Source: Halomonas ramblicola
GTDB taxonomy: Bacteria; Pseudomonadota; Gammaproteobacteria; Pseudomonadales; Halomonadaceae
Length of the DNA stretch: 64,000 nucleotides
Direction: 5' to 3'
NCBI RefSeq assembly: GCF_030409215.1
Contig: NZ_JAUFPL010000032.1
Location: 530,011-594,010 of the forward strand
Both the position numbers and the translations under genes were made by a program. Positions 11,513 through 21,487 of the stretch are shown piece by piece. How positions within the stretch are numbered: the first letter of the stretch is position 1; every line of letters starts with the position of its first letter. The notes beneath the pieces were generated by a model. That model ran no database searches and was not told where the DNA came from. It saw only the letters and a program-made list of their open reading frames with translations.

Positions 11513-11668
11513 CTGATCCCTCCGCCGCCTCCCCCTGACCCGCCCCCGCCCGATGAGGGCGAGGACGACGAGCCCGAACGGCGCCTCGAGGCGCCCGCCC
11601 GGCGCTTGCCCGACGAGGGGGCGGTGCAACGCTTGGGGACCGAGCGCCAGGATGGGGCGGCCCCCTGA
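11513..11668 (+). other. In-frame open extension after the DUF4124 stop codon
   Basis: After the TAG at 11510-11512 the frame runs 51 sense codons to a TGA at 11666. It would encode LIPPPPPPDPPPPDEGEDDE followed by about 30 charged residues. The composition is that of a disordered tail, not of random noncoding DNA. It may be a lost or read-through tail of the upstream protein. The rest of the gap to 11839 holds the glnL control sites. Confidence 0.4.
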
Positions 11669-11700
11669 GGCGTCGCGTCCCCCGCGGCTCGCCATGGGCG

Positions 11701-11746
11701 TGCACGGCACGGTGCACGTCGGTCCTTTTTGCACTAATTTGGTGCG
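11701..11746 (+). promoter_or_regulatory. NtrC-like sites upstream of glnL
   Basis: TGCACTAATTTGGTGCG at 11730-11746 has perfect TGCAC and GGTGC half-sites with the correct spacing. A second dyad, TGCACGGCACGGTGCA at 11701-11716, has perfect half-sites but a gap one base too short. Centres lie about 90-115 bp before the predicted transcription start. Confidence 0.65.
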
Positions 11747-11798
11747 CATGATGCCTCGCCGTCGCCGGCAAACCGCGCCGGCATGGGGCTCGTGGGCC

Positions 11799-11814
11799 TG
11801 GCCCGCTTCTTGCA
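11799..11814 (+). promoter_or_regulatory. Sigma-54 promoter of glnLG
   Basis: TGGCCCGCTTCTTGCA fits the -24/-12 consensus at all but one key base (C for A in TGGCAC) with exact GG-to-GC spacing. Transcription would start near 11825, which rules out the upstream in-frame start at 11783 and supports translation from 11840. Confidence 0.7.
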
Positions 11815-11839
11815 CAGCCTGAGCAATCATGGACCCGAC

Positions 11840-12890
11840 ATGGCCTCTTCGATGTATCAACGCCTGATGGAACATCTCACCACGGCGGTGCTGCTGCTGG
11901 ATGGTGAACTGCGACTGGAGTGGATGAACCCCGCCGCCGAGGCGCTGCTCTCGGTGAGCCTGAGCCGGGTGCAGGGGCTGTCGCTGTGTGCCCTGATGGA
12001 GAGCGAGGGCAGTCTCGGCGAGGTGCTGGTCAAGGCCCGCGACGAGTTCCACCCCTTCACCCAGCGCGAGGCGCGCCTGGCCATGCTGGGCGGCGAGCCG
12101 CTGACGGTGGACTACACGGTCACGCCGCTCTCCCCCCACGAGCTGCTGCTGGAGGTGGAGCCCCGCGACCGGCTGATGCGCATCTCCCGCGAGGAGGCGC
12201 TGCTGACTCGCCAGGAGACCATCAAGGTGCTGACCCGCGGCCTGGCCCACGAGGTCAAGAACCCCCTGGGCGGGATCCGCGGCGCGGCCCAGCTGCTGGA
12301 GCGCGACCTGGGCGACCCGGGGCTCGCCGAGTTCACCCGGATCATCGTCGAGGAGGTCGACCGCCTGCGCGACCTGGTGGACTCCATGCTCGGCCCCAAC
12401 CGGGTCAACCGCCACGAGCCGGTCAACATCCACAAGGTGCTGGAACGGGTGCGCTCGCTGCTGGTCGCCGAGCACCCCGGGGTGCACATCGCCCGCGACT
12501 ACGATCCCAGCCTGCCCGACCTCTCCGGTGACGAGGCGCAGATGATCCAGGCGACGCTCAACGTGGCGCGCAACGCCGTGGAGGCGATGACCGAGGCCGG
12601 CACGCCCGAGCCGCGGCTCACGCTGCGCACCCGGGCGCGTCGCCAGTTCACCCTGGGCGCCGAACGCCACCGCCTGGTCTGCGAGGTGGGGATCGTCGAC
12701 AACGGGCCGGGGATTCCCGCGTCGCTGCAGGAGACGCTCTTCTATCCCATGGTCTCGGGGCGGGCCGACGGCAGCGGCCTGGGGCTCTCCATCGCCCAGG
12801 GCATCCTGCACCAGCACCAGGGCCTGATCGAATGCGATTCCGTGCCGGGCCAGACCGAATTCCGACTGCTGATTCCCCTGGAGATGCGCC

Positions 12891-12898
<8 letters not shown>
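11840..12898 (+). CDS. glnL: Nitrogen regulation sensor kinase/phosphatase NtrB
   Basis: Cytoplasmic histidine kinase that phosphorylates NtrC under nitrogen limitation and, with PII, acts as its phosphatase; 352 residues. The N-terminal PAS domain covers about residues 5-120. The H-box is GLAHEVKNPLGGIRGAAQLL, the N-box lies in TLNVARNAVEAM, and the G boxes are VDNGPGIP and GSGLGLSIAQGI. There are no membrane segments. The start at 11840 is chosen because it lies just downstream of the sigma-54 promoter. The gene overlaps glnG by eight bases. Confidence 0.92.
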
Positions 12899-14306
<1,408 letters not shown>

Positions 14307-14393
14307 GGCTACAACGAAAGGCGCATTGTTGCGGGGGAGAGGCTGCCGTAGCGTCGGTGCATCAGCAACCTGTCATGCAATTGGACAGCCCCG

Positions 14394-15356
14394 ATGCCCA
14401 TCGCCCCGCCTGCCCCCGAGAGCCCGCCGCGTCGCGTCCACGTCACCGAGGTGGGCCTGCGCGACGGCCTGCAGAACGAGCCCGTGGTGCTCGCCACCGA
14501 CCAGAAGCTGGCCCTGGCTCGCGCGCTGATCGCGGCCGGGGTGCGCGAGTTCGAGGTCACCTCCTTCGTCAGCCCGCGGGCGGTGCCGGCGCTGGCCGAT
14601 GCGGCGGAACTGGTGGCGGCGCTGCGTGACACCCCCGGGCTGCATCTTTCGGCCCTGGTGCCCAACCTGCGCGGCGCCGAGCGGGCCCTGGAGGCGGGCG
14701 TCGACTCGGTGGTGCTGTTCGTCTCCGCCTCGGAGAGCCACAACGCCAAGAACGTCAACCGCAGCGTCGAGGCGTCCCTGGCGGGCTTCGAGCGGGTCGC
14801 GCGCCTGCTCGAGGGCAGCGGCGTGGCGCTGCGCGGGGCCATCGCCACCGCCTTCGGCTGTCCCTTCGAGGGCAACGTGCCGGTGCAGGCGGTGGGCGGC
14901 ATCGCCCGGCGCTTCGCCGACCTGGGCGCCACCCACCTGTCGCTGGGCGACACCACCGGCATGGCCACGCCGCCGCTGGTCGCCGAGCGCGTCCACCACC
15001 TGCGCGGGGCCGTTCCCGACCTGCCGCTGACCCTGCACTTCCACAACACCCGCGGCATCGGCCTGGCCAACGTCATGCAGGGGCTGGCGCTGGGCGTCGA
15101 GCGCTACGAGAGCGCCATCGGCGGCCTGGGCGGCTGCCCCTTCGCCCCCGGCGCCTCGGGCAACATCGCCAGCGAGGACCTGGTCTACCTGCTCGAGGAG
15201 ATGGGCATCGACACCGGCCTCGAGCTCGACGGCCTGATCGGCGCCGCGCGGCTGGCCGGCGAGCTGATGGGGCGCCCGCTGCCGGCCCAGGTCTCCAAGG
15301 CCGGGCCGCGCCTGGCACTCGCCGAATGCACCGCCGTGCCCACGGCCCGGGGGTGA
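14394..15356 (+). CDS. Hydroxymethylglutaryl-CoA lyase
   Basis: Cleaves 3-hydroxy-3-methylglutaryl-CoA to acetoacetate and acetyl-CoA; 320 residues, TIM barrel. Key motifs are GLRDGLQNEP (metal and catalytic Asp), the histidine pair in TLHFHNTRGIG and the catalytic cysteine loop GGCPFAPGASGNIASED. No strong ribosome site is visible before the ATG. It is followed after two bases by a class III CoA-transferase. There are no other leucine-degradation genes nearby, so the substrate CoA ester probably comes from the transferase. Related aldolases use citramalyl-type esters, which cannot be excluded. Confidence 0.88.
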   Translation: MPIAPPAPESPPRRVHVTEVGLRDGLQNEPVVLATDQKLALARALIAAGVREFEVTSFVSPRAVPALADAAELVAALRDTPGLHLSALVPNLRGAERALEAGVDSVVLFVSASESHNAKNVNRSVEASLAGFERVARLLEGSGVALRGAIATAFGCPFEGNVPVQAVGGIARRFADLGATHLSLGDTTGMATPPLVAERVHHLRGAVPDLPLTLHFHNTRGIGLANVMQGLALGVERYESAIGGLGGCPFAPGASGNIASEDLVYLLEEMGIDTGLELDGLIGAARLAGELMGRPLPAQVSKAGPRLALAECTAVPTARG

Positions 15357-15358
15357 CC

Positions 15359-16564
15359 ATGAGCGCCGCCGCTCCTCCCGCGCCGGGCTCCCTGGCCGGC
15401 ATCCGCGTGATCGACCTCACCCGGGTGATCTCGGGGCCTTTCGGCACCCAGATCCTCGGCGACCACGGCGCCGACGTGATCAAGGTCGAGTCGCCCGGCC
15501 GCGGCGACGTGGTGCGTGGCCAGGGCAACATGGTCAACGGCGAGAGCTGGTACTTCGCCCAGTTCAACCGTAACAAGCGCTCGCTGACCCTCGACCTGCG
15601 CAGCGCCGAGGGCAAGCAGATCCTCCATCGCCTGCTCGAGGACGCCGACGTCCTGGTGGAGAACTTCCGCCCCGGCGTGCTGGCCAGGATGGGCCTCGAC
15701 GACGACACCCTGCGCGAACGTTTCCCGCACCTGGTGGTGGGGCGCATCAACGGCTTCGGCTCCACCGGGCCCTACCGCGACCGTCCGGCCTACGACTTCA
15801 TCGCCCAGGCCATGAGTGGCTTCATGGGCGTCAACGGCCCGGCCGACGGCGAGCCGATGCGGGCCGCGCCGCCGATCAGCGACATGGTGGCCAGCCAGAA
15901 CCTGGCCTTCGGCATCTGTGCGGCCCTGGTGCGCCGCGAGCGCACCGGCCAGGGCGAGATCGTCGAGACGGCGCTGACCAACGGCCTGATCGCCATGCTC
16001 GGCTACCTGGCCGCCGAGTATTTTGCCACCGACCGGCTCCCGACGCGCACCGGCAACGACCATCCCATGCTCTACCCCTATGGCCTGTTCCGGGCCAGCG
16101 ACGGCGAGGTGGCCATCGCCCCCAGCAACGACACCATGGTGGAGCGCTTTCTCGGCGCCCTGGACATGCTGCACCTGCTCAATGATCCGCGCTTCGCCGA
16201 CAACGCCCGGCGCATGGCGAATCGCGAGGCGCTGCGCGAGATCCTCAACGGCGTCATCGAAACGCGCCGGGTCGACGACTGGATCGAGCACCTCAACCAG
16301 GCCGGGGTGCCCTGCGGGCGGGTGCACGACCTGCGCGAGACCTTCGCCGACCCCCAGGTACGGGCCCAGGAGATGCGCCTGGAGATCGACCAGGGCGACG
16401 CCGGCCGGGTGCCGGTGACCGGCTTCCCGGTGAAGATGCGCGAGGCGCCGGCGGCTCTCTACCACCGGGTGCCGCGGCTCGGCGAGCACACCCGCGAGCT
16501 GCTCGGCGAACTGGGTATGAGCCGGGAGGAGCTGGATGATCTGCGCGAGCGCGGCGTTATCTGA
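15359..16564 (+). CDS. Class III (CaiB/BaiF family) CoA-transferase
   Basis: Transfers CoA to a carboxylic acid; 401 residues. It starts with LAGIRVIDLTRVISGPFGTQ and the CoA-binding segment GADVIKVESPGRGDVVR, and the catalytic aspartate is in RPAYDFIAQAMSGFMGVNG. The family includes human SUGCT, which makes glutaryl-CoA and hydroxymethylglutaryl-CoA from succinyl-CoA. The pairing with HMG-CoA lyase suggests activation of 3-hydroxy-3-methylglutarate or a close dicarboxylate. The start at 15359 is the first ATG after the lyase stop. Confidence 0.85.
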   Translation: MSAAAPPAPGSLAGIRVIDLTRVISGPFGTQILGDHGADVIKVESPGRGDVVRGQGNMVNGESWYFAQFNRNKRSLTLDLRSAEGKQILHRLLEDADVLVENFRPGVLARMGLDDDTLRERFPHLVVGRINGFGSTGPYRDRPAYDFIAQAMSGFMGVNGPADGEPMRAAPPISDMVASQNLAFGICAALVRRERTGQGEIVETALTNGLIAMLGYLAAEYFATDRLPTRTGNDHPMLYPYGLFRASDGEVAIAPSNDTMVERFLGALDMLHLLNDPRFADNARRMANREALREILNGVIETRRVDDWIEHLNQAGVPCGRVHDLRETFADPQVRAQEMRLEIDQGDAGRVPVTGFPVKMREAPAALYHRVPRLGEHTRELLGELGMSREELDDLRERGVI

Positions 16565-16654
16565 GCTAGTCTGAACACGGTCGCCGCCAGGCGGCCGAAT
16601 GTCGGTGCGAGCGATATCCGCTCGTCACAACAACAATCGGGAAGGAGTACGTCC

Positions 16655-17650
16655 ATGCCATCCATTACCAGGGGAATTCAAGGCTTCGCCGCCACGGCCC
16701 TGATCGGGGCGGGGGTGGCGTTCAGCGCCCCCAGCCAGGCACTGCCCATCGGCGAGTGCATCGCCCCGGCGGATCCCGGCGGGGGCTGGGACTTCACCTG
16801 CCGCTCGGTGGGCAAGCTGCTGCTCGACCTCGAGCTGGTGGACAGTCCCGTGCAGGTCACCAACATGCCGGGCGGGGTGGGCGCCGTGGCCTTCTCCCAT
16901 GTGGAAGGGAACCGCGCCGACGACAGCGACCTGGTCGTCGCCACCAGCACCGTGGGGGTCACCCAGATCGCCCAGGGCAAGTACCCCGGCGGAGCCGACA
17001 CCATGCGCTGGCTGGCCATGCTGGGCACCGACGTGGGCGTCATCCTGGTGGACGACGAGAGCGAGTACCAGAGCCTCGAGCAGCTGCTCGACACCATGGT
17101 CGAGGACCCCGCCGCCCTGTCGATGGCCGGCTCCAGCGGCGCCGGGGGCTGGGACCACATCCGCGCCCTGATGTTGGCCAAGGAGGCCGGGATGCCCGCC
17201 GACCAGATCGGCAGCCTGCGCTGGGTGCAGTTCGACGGCGGCGGCCCGGCCGTGACCCAGATGATGGGCGGCCACGTGGACGTGGTCTCCACCGACCTGG
17301 GCGAGATCGCCGGCTTCATCGAGTCGGGCGACGTGCGCGTGCTGGCGGTGCTCTCCGAGGAGCCCCTGCCCGAGCCCTTCGACGAGCTGCCCACTGCCGC
17401 CTCCCAGGGCTATGACGTGGCCGGCTACAACTGGCGCGGCTTCTACACCGGCGGCGAGGTGTCCGATGCGGACTACGCCGCCATGGTGGAAGACCTCCAG
17501 GCGCTCTACGACAGCGAGGAATGGAAGGAGGTCGCCCAGCAGAACGGCCTGGTGCCGCTGTGGCGCGGCGGCGAGGAGTTCGACGCCTTCGTTCGCGAGT
17601 CCATCGACGAGGTCGAGGCGATCTCCCGGGAGATCGGGGTCATCCAGTGA
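16655..17650 (+). CDS. TTT-family solute-binding protein (TctC-like)
   Basis: Periplasmic binding protein of the tripartite tricarboxylate transporter family, 331 residues. A signal peptide is present (cleavage near ALP at residue 31). The family motif AADPGGGWDFTCRSVGK, which holds the carboxylate, and the TNMPGGVGAVAFSH loop are clear. It is preceded by an AAGGAG ribosome site. It would deliver a di- or tricarboxylate to TctBA; linkage with the lyase and transferase suggests a methylated hydroxy-dicarboxylate. Confidence 0.88.
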   Translation: MPSITRGIQGFAATALIGAGVAFSAPSQALPIGECIAPADPGGGWDFTCRSVGKLLLDLELVDSPVQVTNMPGGVGAVAFSHVEGNRADDSDLVVATSTVGVTQIAQGKYPGGADTMRWLAMLGTDVGVILVDDESEYQSLEQLLDTMVEDPAALSMAGSSGAGGWDHIRALMLAKEAGMPADQIGSLRWVQFDGGGPAVTQMMGGHVDVVSTDLGEIAGFIESGDVRVLAVLSEEPLPEPFDELPTAASQGYDVAGYNWRGFYTGGEVSDADYAAMVEDLQALYDSEEWKEVAQQNGLVPLWRGGEEFDAFVRESIDEVEAISREIGVIQ

Positions 17651-18123
17651 GCGATCCCCTGCAGGACGACGCCGGGCGGGTGCCCGGCGTCATCGGCGAT
17701 CGCATCGCCGGGGCCCTGTTGCTGGTGCTGGCAGTGGGCGCCTGGTGGCTCTCCCACGACCTGGAGTCGGGCTTCATGCAGCCCATCGGGCCGGGCGAAT
17801 ACCCGCGCCTGATCAGCCTGCCATTGGCGGCGCTGTCGCTGCTGCTGATCCTCAAGCCGGGGCTCAACCAGCGCTGGCCCGGGCGCGCCGCCCTGGTGCG
17901 CCAGGCGCTGACCCTGCTGGTGCTGGCCAGCTACGCCGGCCTGGTCAAGCCGCTGGGCTTCCTGCCCGCCTCCCTGGTGGCGGTGGTGCTGCTGATCCGC
18001 CTGTTCGGGGCGGCCTGGAAGCCCGCCCTGGTCAGCGGCGGCGTGCTCACCCTGGGCCTCTATGCGCTGTTCGAGTTCGCCCTCGGCATGCCGCTGCCCA
18101 ACATCCCCGGCCTGGACTGGTAA
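17647..18123 (+). CDS. TTT-family small membrane subunit (TctB-like)
   Basis: Small membrane protein of 158 residues with four hydrophobic segments, the size and layout of TctB. The start is the GTG at 17647, which overlaps the tctC stop as GTGA. The segment GEYPRLISLPLAALSLLL (P-R-x-L after the first helix) is typical of the family. Confidence 0.8.
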   Translation: MSDPLQDDAGRVPGVIGDRIAGALLLVLAVGAWWLSHDLESGFMQPIGPGEYPRLISLPLAALSLLLILKPGLNQRWPGRAALVRQALTLLVLASYAGLVKPLGFLPASLVAVVLLIRLFGAAWKPALVSGGVLTLGLYALFEFALGMPLPNIPGLDW

Positions 18124-18133
18124 CCCCCACGAC

Positions 18134-19630
18134 ATGGATATCCTCGCCTTCCTCGCCCAGGGCTTCGCCGTGGCCCTGGAGCCTCAGAACCTCTTCCTGG
18201 CGCTGATCGGCTGCGTCATCGGCACCCTGATCGGTGCGCTGCCCGGGCTGGGGCCGGTCAACGGCGTGGCGCTGATGATCCCGCTCTCCTTCAACTTCGG
18301 CCTGCCGGCCACAGGGGCGTTGATCCTGCTGGTCAGCGTCTACTACGGCTGCATGTACGGCGGACGCATCAGTTCCATCGTGCTCAACATCCCCGGCGAC
18401 GAGCCGGCCATGATGACCACCCTGGACGGCTATCCCATGGCCCTACAGGGGCGCGGCGGCGAGGCGCTGGGGGTCTCTGCCGTGGCTTCCTTCGTCGGCG
18501 CCGCGGTGGCCACCCTGGGGCTGGCGCTGTTCGCGCCGCTGCTGGTCCAGTTCGCCATCCGCTTCGGTCCGGCGGAGTATTTCGCGCTCTTCGTGCTGGC
18601 CTTCGCCACCATCGGCGGGGTGACCGGCGGCAGCCTGGTCAAGAGCTTCCTCGCCGCCTTCCTGGGGCTGCTGCTGGGCAGCGTCGGCATCGATGCGGTC
18701 AGCGGGGTGCCGCGCTACACCTTCGGGCTCTACGAGCTCTACGACGGCATCGACTTCATCGTCGCCCTGGTGGGGCTGTTCGCCATCTCCGAGTGCCTGA
18801 TCTACCTGGAGGACATCCGCGGCACCAGCCGCCCGACCCTGAAGCTCGGCTCGGCGATGCCCGGCGTGCGTTCCGCCGGGCGTTGTGCGCCGACCATCGC
18901 CCGCGGCTCGCTGATCGGCTTCGTCGCCGGGGTGCTGCCCGGCGCCGGGGCGGCGCTGGGCAGTTTCCTCGCCTACATGCTCGAGAAGCGCTGGGTGGGA
19001 CGCGCCGGCCGCTTCGGCCAGGGCGACCCGCGTGGCGTGGCGGCCCCCGAGGCGGGCAACAACGCCGCCGCCGGCGGCGCGCTGATCCCCATGCTGTCGC
19101 TGGGGATCCCCGGCAGCGGCACCACGGCGATCCTGCTGGCGCTGCTGCTGTCGATGAACATCACCCCGGGGCCGCTGCTCTTCGAGCAGCAGCCGGAGAT
19201 GGTGTGGGGGCTGGTGGCGGCGCTGGTGATCGGCAACTTCGTGCTGTTGGTGCTCAACGTGCCGCTGGTGAGCCTGTTCGCCAAGGTGCTGCAGGCGCCG
19301 GGCTGGTTCCTGATGCCCATGGTGGTGATGGTGGCCTTCGTCGGCGTCTACTCGCTCAACAACAGCGCCTTCGACCTCTACATGATGCTGGGCTTCGGGG
19401 TGCTGGGCTATGCGCTGCGCAAGCTCGAGATCCCCACGGTGCCGGTGGTGCTGGGCCTGCTGCTGGGCGGACAGATGGAGTTCAACCTGCGACGCGCCAT
19501 GTCGATCTCCGGCGGGGAGTGGAGCATCCTGTGGAGCAGCGGTATCTCGGTGGGCATCTACCTCTTCGCCGTGACCCTGATCGTCGCCGGCCTGGTCTAC
19601 TCCTGGCTGGTCCGTGGACGCCTGCAGTAG
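18134..19630 (+). CDS. TTT-family large membrane subunit (TctA-like)
   Basis: Large permease of 498 residues with about twelve membrane segments. The family repeats are seen: GTLIGALPGLGPVNGVALMI near the N-terminus and GFVAGVLPGAGAALGSFLAY in the middle, plus YYGCMYGGRISSIVLNIPGD and PMLSLGIPGSGTTAILL. It ends the five-gene unit HMG-CoA lyase, CoA-transferase and tctCBA. Confidence 0.92.
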   Translation: MDILAFLAQGFAVALEPQNLFLALIGCVIGTLIGALPGLGPVNGVALMIPLSFNFGLPATGALILLVSVYYGCMYGGRISSIVLNIPGDEPAMMTTLDGYPMALQGRGGEALGVSAVASFVGAAVATLGLALFAPLLVQFAIRFGPAEYFALFVLAFATIGGVTGGSLVKSFLAAFLGLLLGSVGIDAVSGVPRYTFGLYELYDGIDFIVALVGLFAISECLIYLEDIRGTSRPTLKLGSAMPGVRSAGRCAPTIARGSLIGFVAGVLPGAGAALGSFLAYMLEKRWVGRAGRFGQGDPRGVAAPEAGNNAAAGGALIPMLSLGIPGSGTTAILLALLLSMNITPGPLLFEQQPEMVWGLVAALVIGNFVLLVLNVPLVSLFAKVLQAPGWFLMPMVVMVAFVGVYSLNNSAFDLYMMLGFGVLGYALRKLEIPTVPVVLGLLLGGQMEFNLRRAMSISGGEWSILWSSGISVGIYLFAVTLIVAGLVYSWLVRGRLQ

Positions 19631-19641
19631 GTCGCCGGGCG

Positions 19642-19962
19642 CTAGCCAAGCAGTCGGCGCGCCAGCAGTCGCTGCATGTCGCGGCGGCTGTCGGCGATCA
19701 GGTAGACGATGACGCGGTCATCATGCCGGCGGTAGATGATGCGTACCGGGGGCTCGAGGACCTGCCGGTATTCCTGGATGCCCAGTTCCAGCAACTCGCG
19801 GGGATGGCTGCCACGTTCGGGGAACTCCCCCAGGGCGGTGATTCGGGTCTCGATCGCGGTCAGCAGTCGCTGGGCAGCAGGCGGCGAGTCCTCGGCGATG
19901 AAGTCGATGAGTTCCCTCAGGTCGTCGAAGGCCGAGGCCGTCAGCTCGACACGACAGGTCAC
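19642..19962 (-). CDS. ParE/RelE-family toxin
   Basis: Type II toxin of 106 residues in the RelE/ParE superfamily. It has the typical order: LTASAFDDLRELIDFIAED, a central helix pair, then IQEYRQVLEPPVRIIYRRHD and VIVYLIADSRRDMQRLL. ParE members poison gyrase, RelE members cut mRNA on the ribosome; the sequence does not settle which. The start is the GTG at 19962, which overlaps the antitoxin stop (GTGA). The longer open frame upstream is not protein-like. Confidence 0.85.
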   Translation of the reverse strand: MTCRVELTASAFDDLRELIDFIAEDSPPAAQRLLTAIETRITALGEFPERGSHPRELLELGIQEYRQVLEPPVRIIYRRHDDRVIVYLIADSRRDMQRLLARRLLG

Positions 19963-20234
19963 CGGGGCTCGTCCCCGCGACGCAGCCGGTCGAAGCATTC
20001 GCCGGCGTCCAGGGTCTTGCCCTGTTCGACTTCCTGGCCGCCGAGCGCGAGGATCTTCAGCAACGCCAGGGTCTCCTGGGTCTGTTCGTAGCTCCGGATA
20101 TCCTGCACTACCATCCTGGCTTCGCCATTCTGGGTGATCACCATGGGCTCGCGCAGCTCGTTGAGCGAGCGGGAAATCTCGGCGGCATGGGCCTTCAGAT
20201 AGCTGATCGGCTTGATGTTCTCTGAGTATTTCAT
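19959..20234 (-). CDS. Phd/YefM-family antitoxin
   Basis: Antitoxin of 91 residues with the Phd/YefM N-terminal DNA-binding fold (ISYLKAHAAEISRSLNELRE, then PMVITQNGEARMVVQDIRSY) and a charged C-terminus that would wrap the toxin. It is the first gene of the pair and probably represses its own promoter. It lies 34 bases after the end of jetD, on the same strand. Confidence 0.88.
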   Translation of the reverse strand: MKYSENIKPISYLKAHAAEISRSLNELREPMVITQNGEARMVVQDIRSYEQTQETLALLKILALGGQEVEQGKTLDAGECFDRLRRGDEPR

Positions 20235-20268
20235 GGCATCTGGTTAACCCTGTGGGCATGGACTGAAT

Positions 20269-21486
20269 TTAGTTCTTATCTAGTTCTGTGGCAATGGGCA
20301 GTGCTTGCTGCAGCCAGTCAAACCCGATGCGCTCCTGCTCGAGTCGTACCCGTTCTCCCCAGACATCGTCGCGCAGGGCGGTGAACAGGGCGAGCTCGGC
20401 GTCGGTCAGGCGGGTGGGGGTATGGCCCAGGCGTTTATCCAGGGGCTCCTCGCCCCACAGTGGGCGGTGCGCCATCAGGGTGGCCTCGTCCATCAGCAGC
20501 GACCGGGCGTGGGGCAGGTAGGCGCGCAACCGGTCGAGGATGCCGAAGCCGTGGGTGTCGATATCCCCCCAGTAGTGGACCTGGACCCCCTGGAGCCAGG
20601 GGGTGCTGGCCAAGGATTCCAGGCCGTAGCCCAGGCCGAAGATCACCAGGGCGCGCGGCACCTCGGGAAAGGCCAGGCCGTTGGTCTGGTTCTCGGTGAT
20701 GAAGACCCGCTCCACCTCTGGCCGGAAGGCCGCGAACTGCTCCACCGGCACGCTGAGGTCGCTCAGGCCGTGCGGCGACAGGGTCGGGTCGAGCAGGCGG
20801 AACCGCACCAGCGGCGAGGGGGCGCGCAGCCCGTAGCGACGGTTGAAGCCCTGCACGCCGGTGGCCTCTGCCTCGATGGCCGTCTCGGGCAGCACCGCAT
20901 CGAGCAGCGAGGCTATCAGGCCACGGCGGGCCTCGATGAACTTGGTGTCAACGCCGGGGATGTCCAGTTGGCGCAGATAGACGCCGGGGCGCGGGTGGCG
21001 CTGGAAGTGGGCGAGCACGGCCAGCAGCCGCGGCCAGTCGTCGGCGTGCTCCAGCACCTTGAGCGGCTGGCGGCGCAGCCAGCCGGCCAGCTCGGGTTGG
21101 CGGGCGAGGATTTCCTTGGCCAGGGCATCGAAGCGTGCGGCCTCCCGTTGCTTGTGCAGCAGGCGCAGGGCATCGTCTGCGCTGGGCACCTGGAGGTGGG
21201 CGGGCAGTTCGTTGCTGCCCTGGACCCGGTTGCCCTGGCGGCGTAACGCGATGCTATAGCCGTAGCCCAGGGCGTCGCGGCTGCCTCCCTGCAGGGTTCG
21301 GATCCAGTCGGCGACCTCCCCGAAGCGCTGGGAGACCTCCCGGGCCGTGGGGCGGCGCAGGCGCAGTGTCAGCGGAAACAGTGGCTCGTCGCCGTCGGTC
21401 GGCAGGCGCGCGGCGAGCAGGGCGCCGCTGTCCCAGTGGCGCTGCAGCTGGCGACGGATATCCTCCGGGGTGGTCCAGGCGCTCAC
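20269..21486 (-). CDS. jetD: Wadjet nuclease JetD (DUF3322/DUF2220 Toprim protein)
   Basis: Nuclease subunit of the Wadjet system, 405 residues. The N-terminal half is DUF3322-like (TPEDIRRQLQRHWDSGALLA, then PLFPLTLRLRRPTAREVSQR). The C-terminal half is a topoisomerase VI-type Toprim domain: the acidic motif lies in VHYWGDIDTHGFGILDRLR and an upstream acid in VFITENQTNGLAFPE. In known Wadjet systems JetD cleaves circular DNA after loop extrusion by JetABC. The start is a GTG at 21486, directly after the jetC stop, with a GAGG ribosome site inside jetC. Confidence 0.92.
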   Translation of the reverse strand: MSAWTTPEDIRRQLQRHWDSGALLAARLPTDGDEPLFPLTLRLRRPTAREVSQRFGEVADWIRTLQGGSRDALGYGYSIALRRQGNRVQGSNELPAHLQVPSADDALRLLHKQREAARFDALAKEILARQPELAGWLRRQPLKVLEHADDWPRLLAVLAHFQRHPRPGVYLRQLDIPGVDTKFIEARRGLIASLLDAVLPETAIEAEATGVQGFNRRYGLRAPSPLVRFRLLDPTLSPHGLSDLSVPVEQFAAFRPEVERVFITENQTNGLAFPEVPRALVIFGLGYGLESLASTPWLQGVQVHYWGDIDTHGFGILDRLRAYLPHARSLLMDEATLMAHRPLWGEEPLDKRLGHTPTRLTDAELALFTALRDDVWGERVRLEQERIGFDWLQQALPIATELDKN

Positions 21487-21487
21487 C

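Noticed and set aside
11701-11716. Second NtrC dyad before glnL as a full site
   Set aside because: Half-sites are perfect but the gap is one base short, so it is only noted beside the better site.
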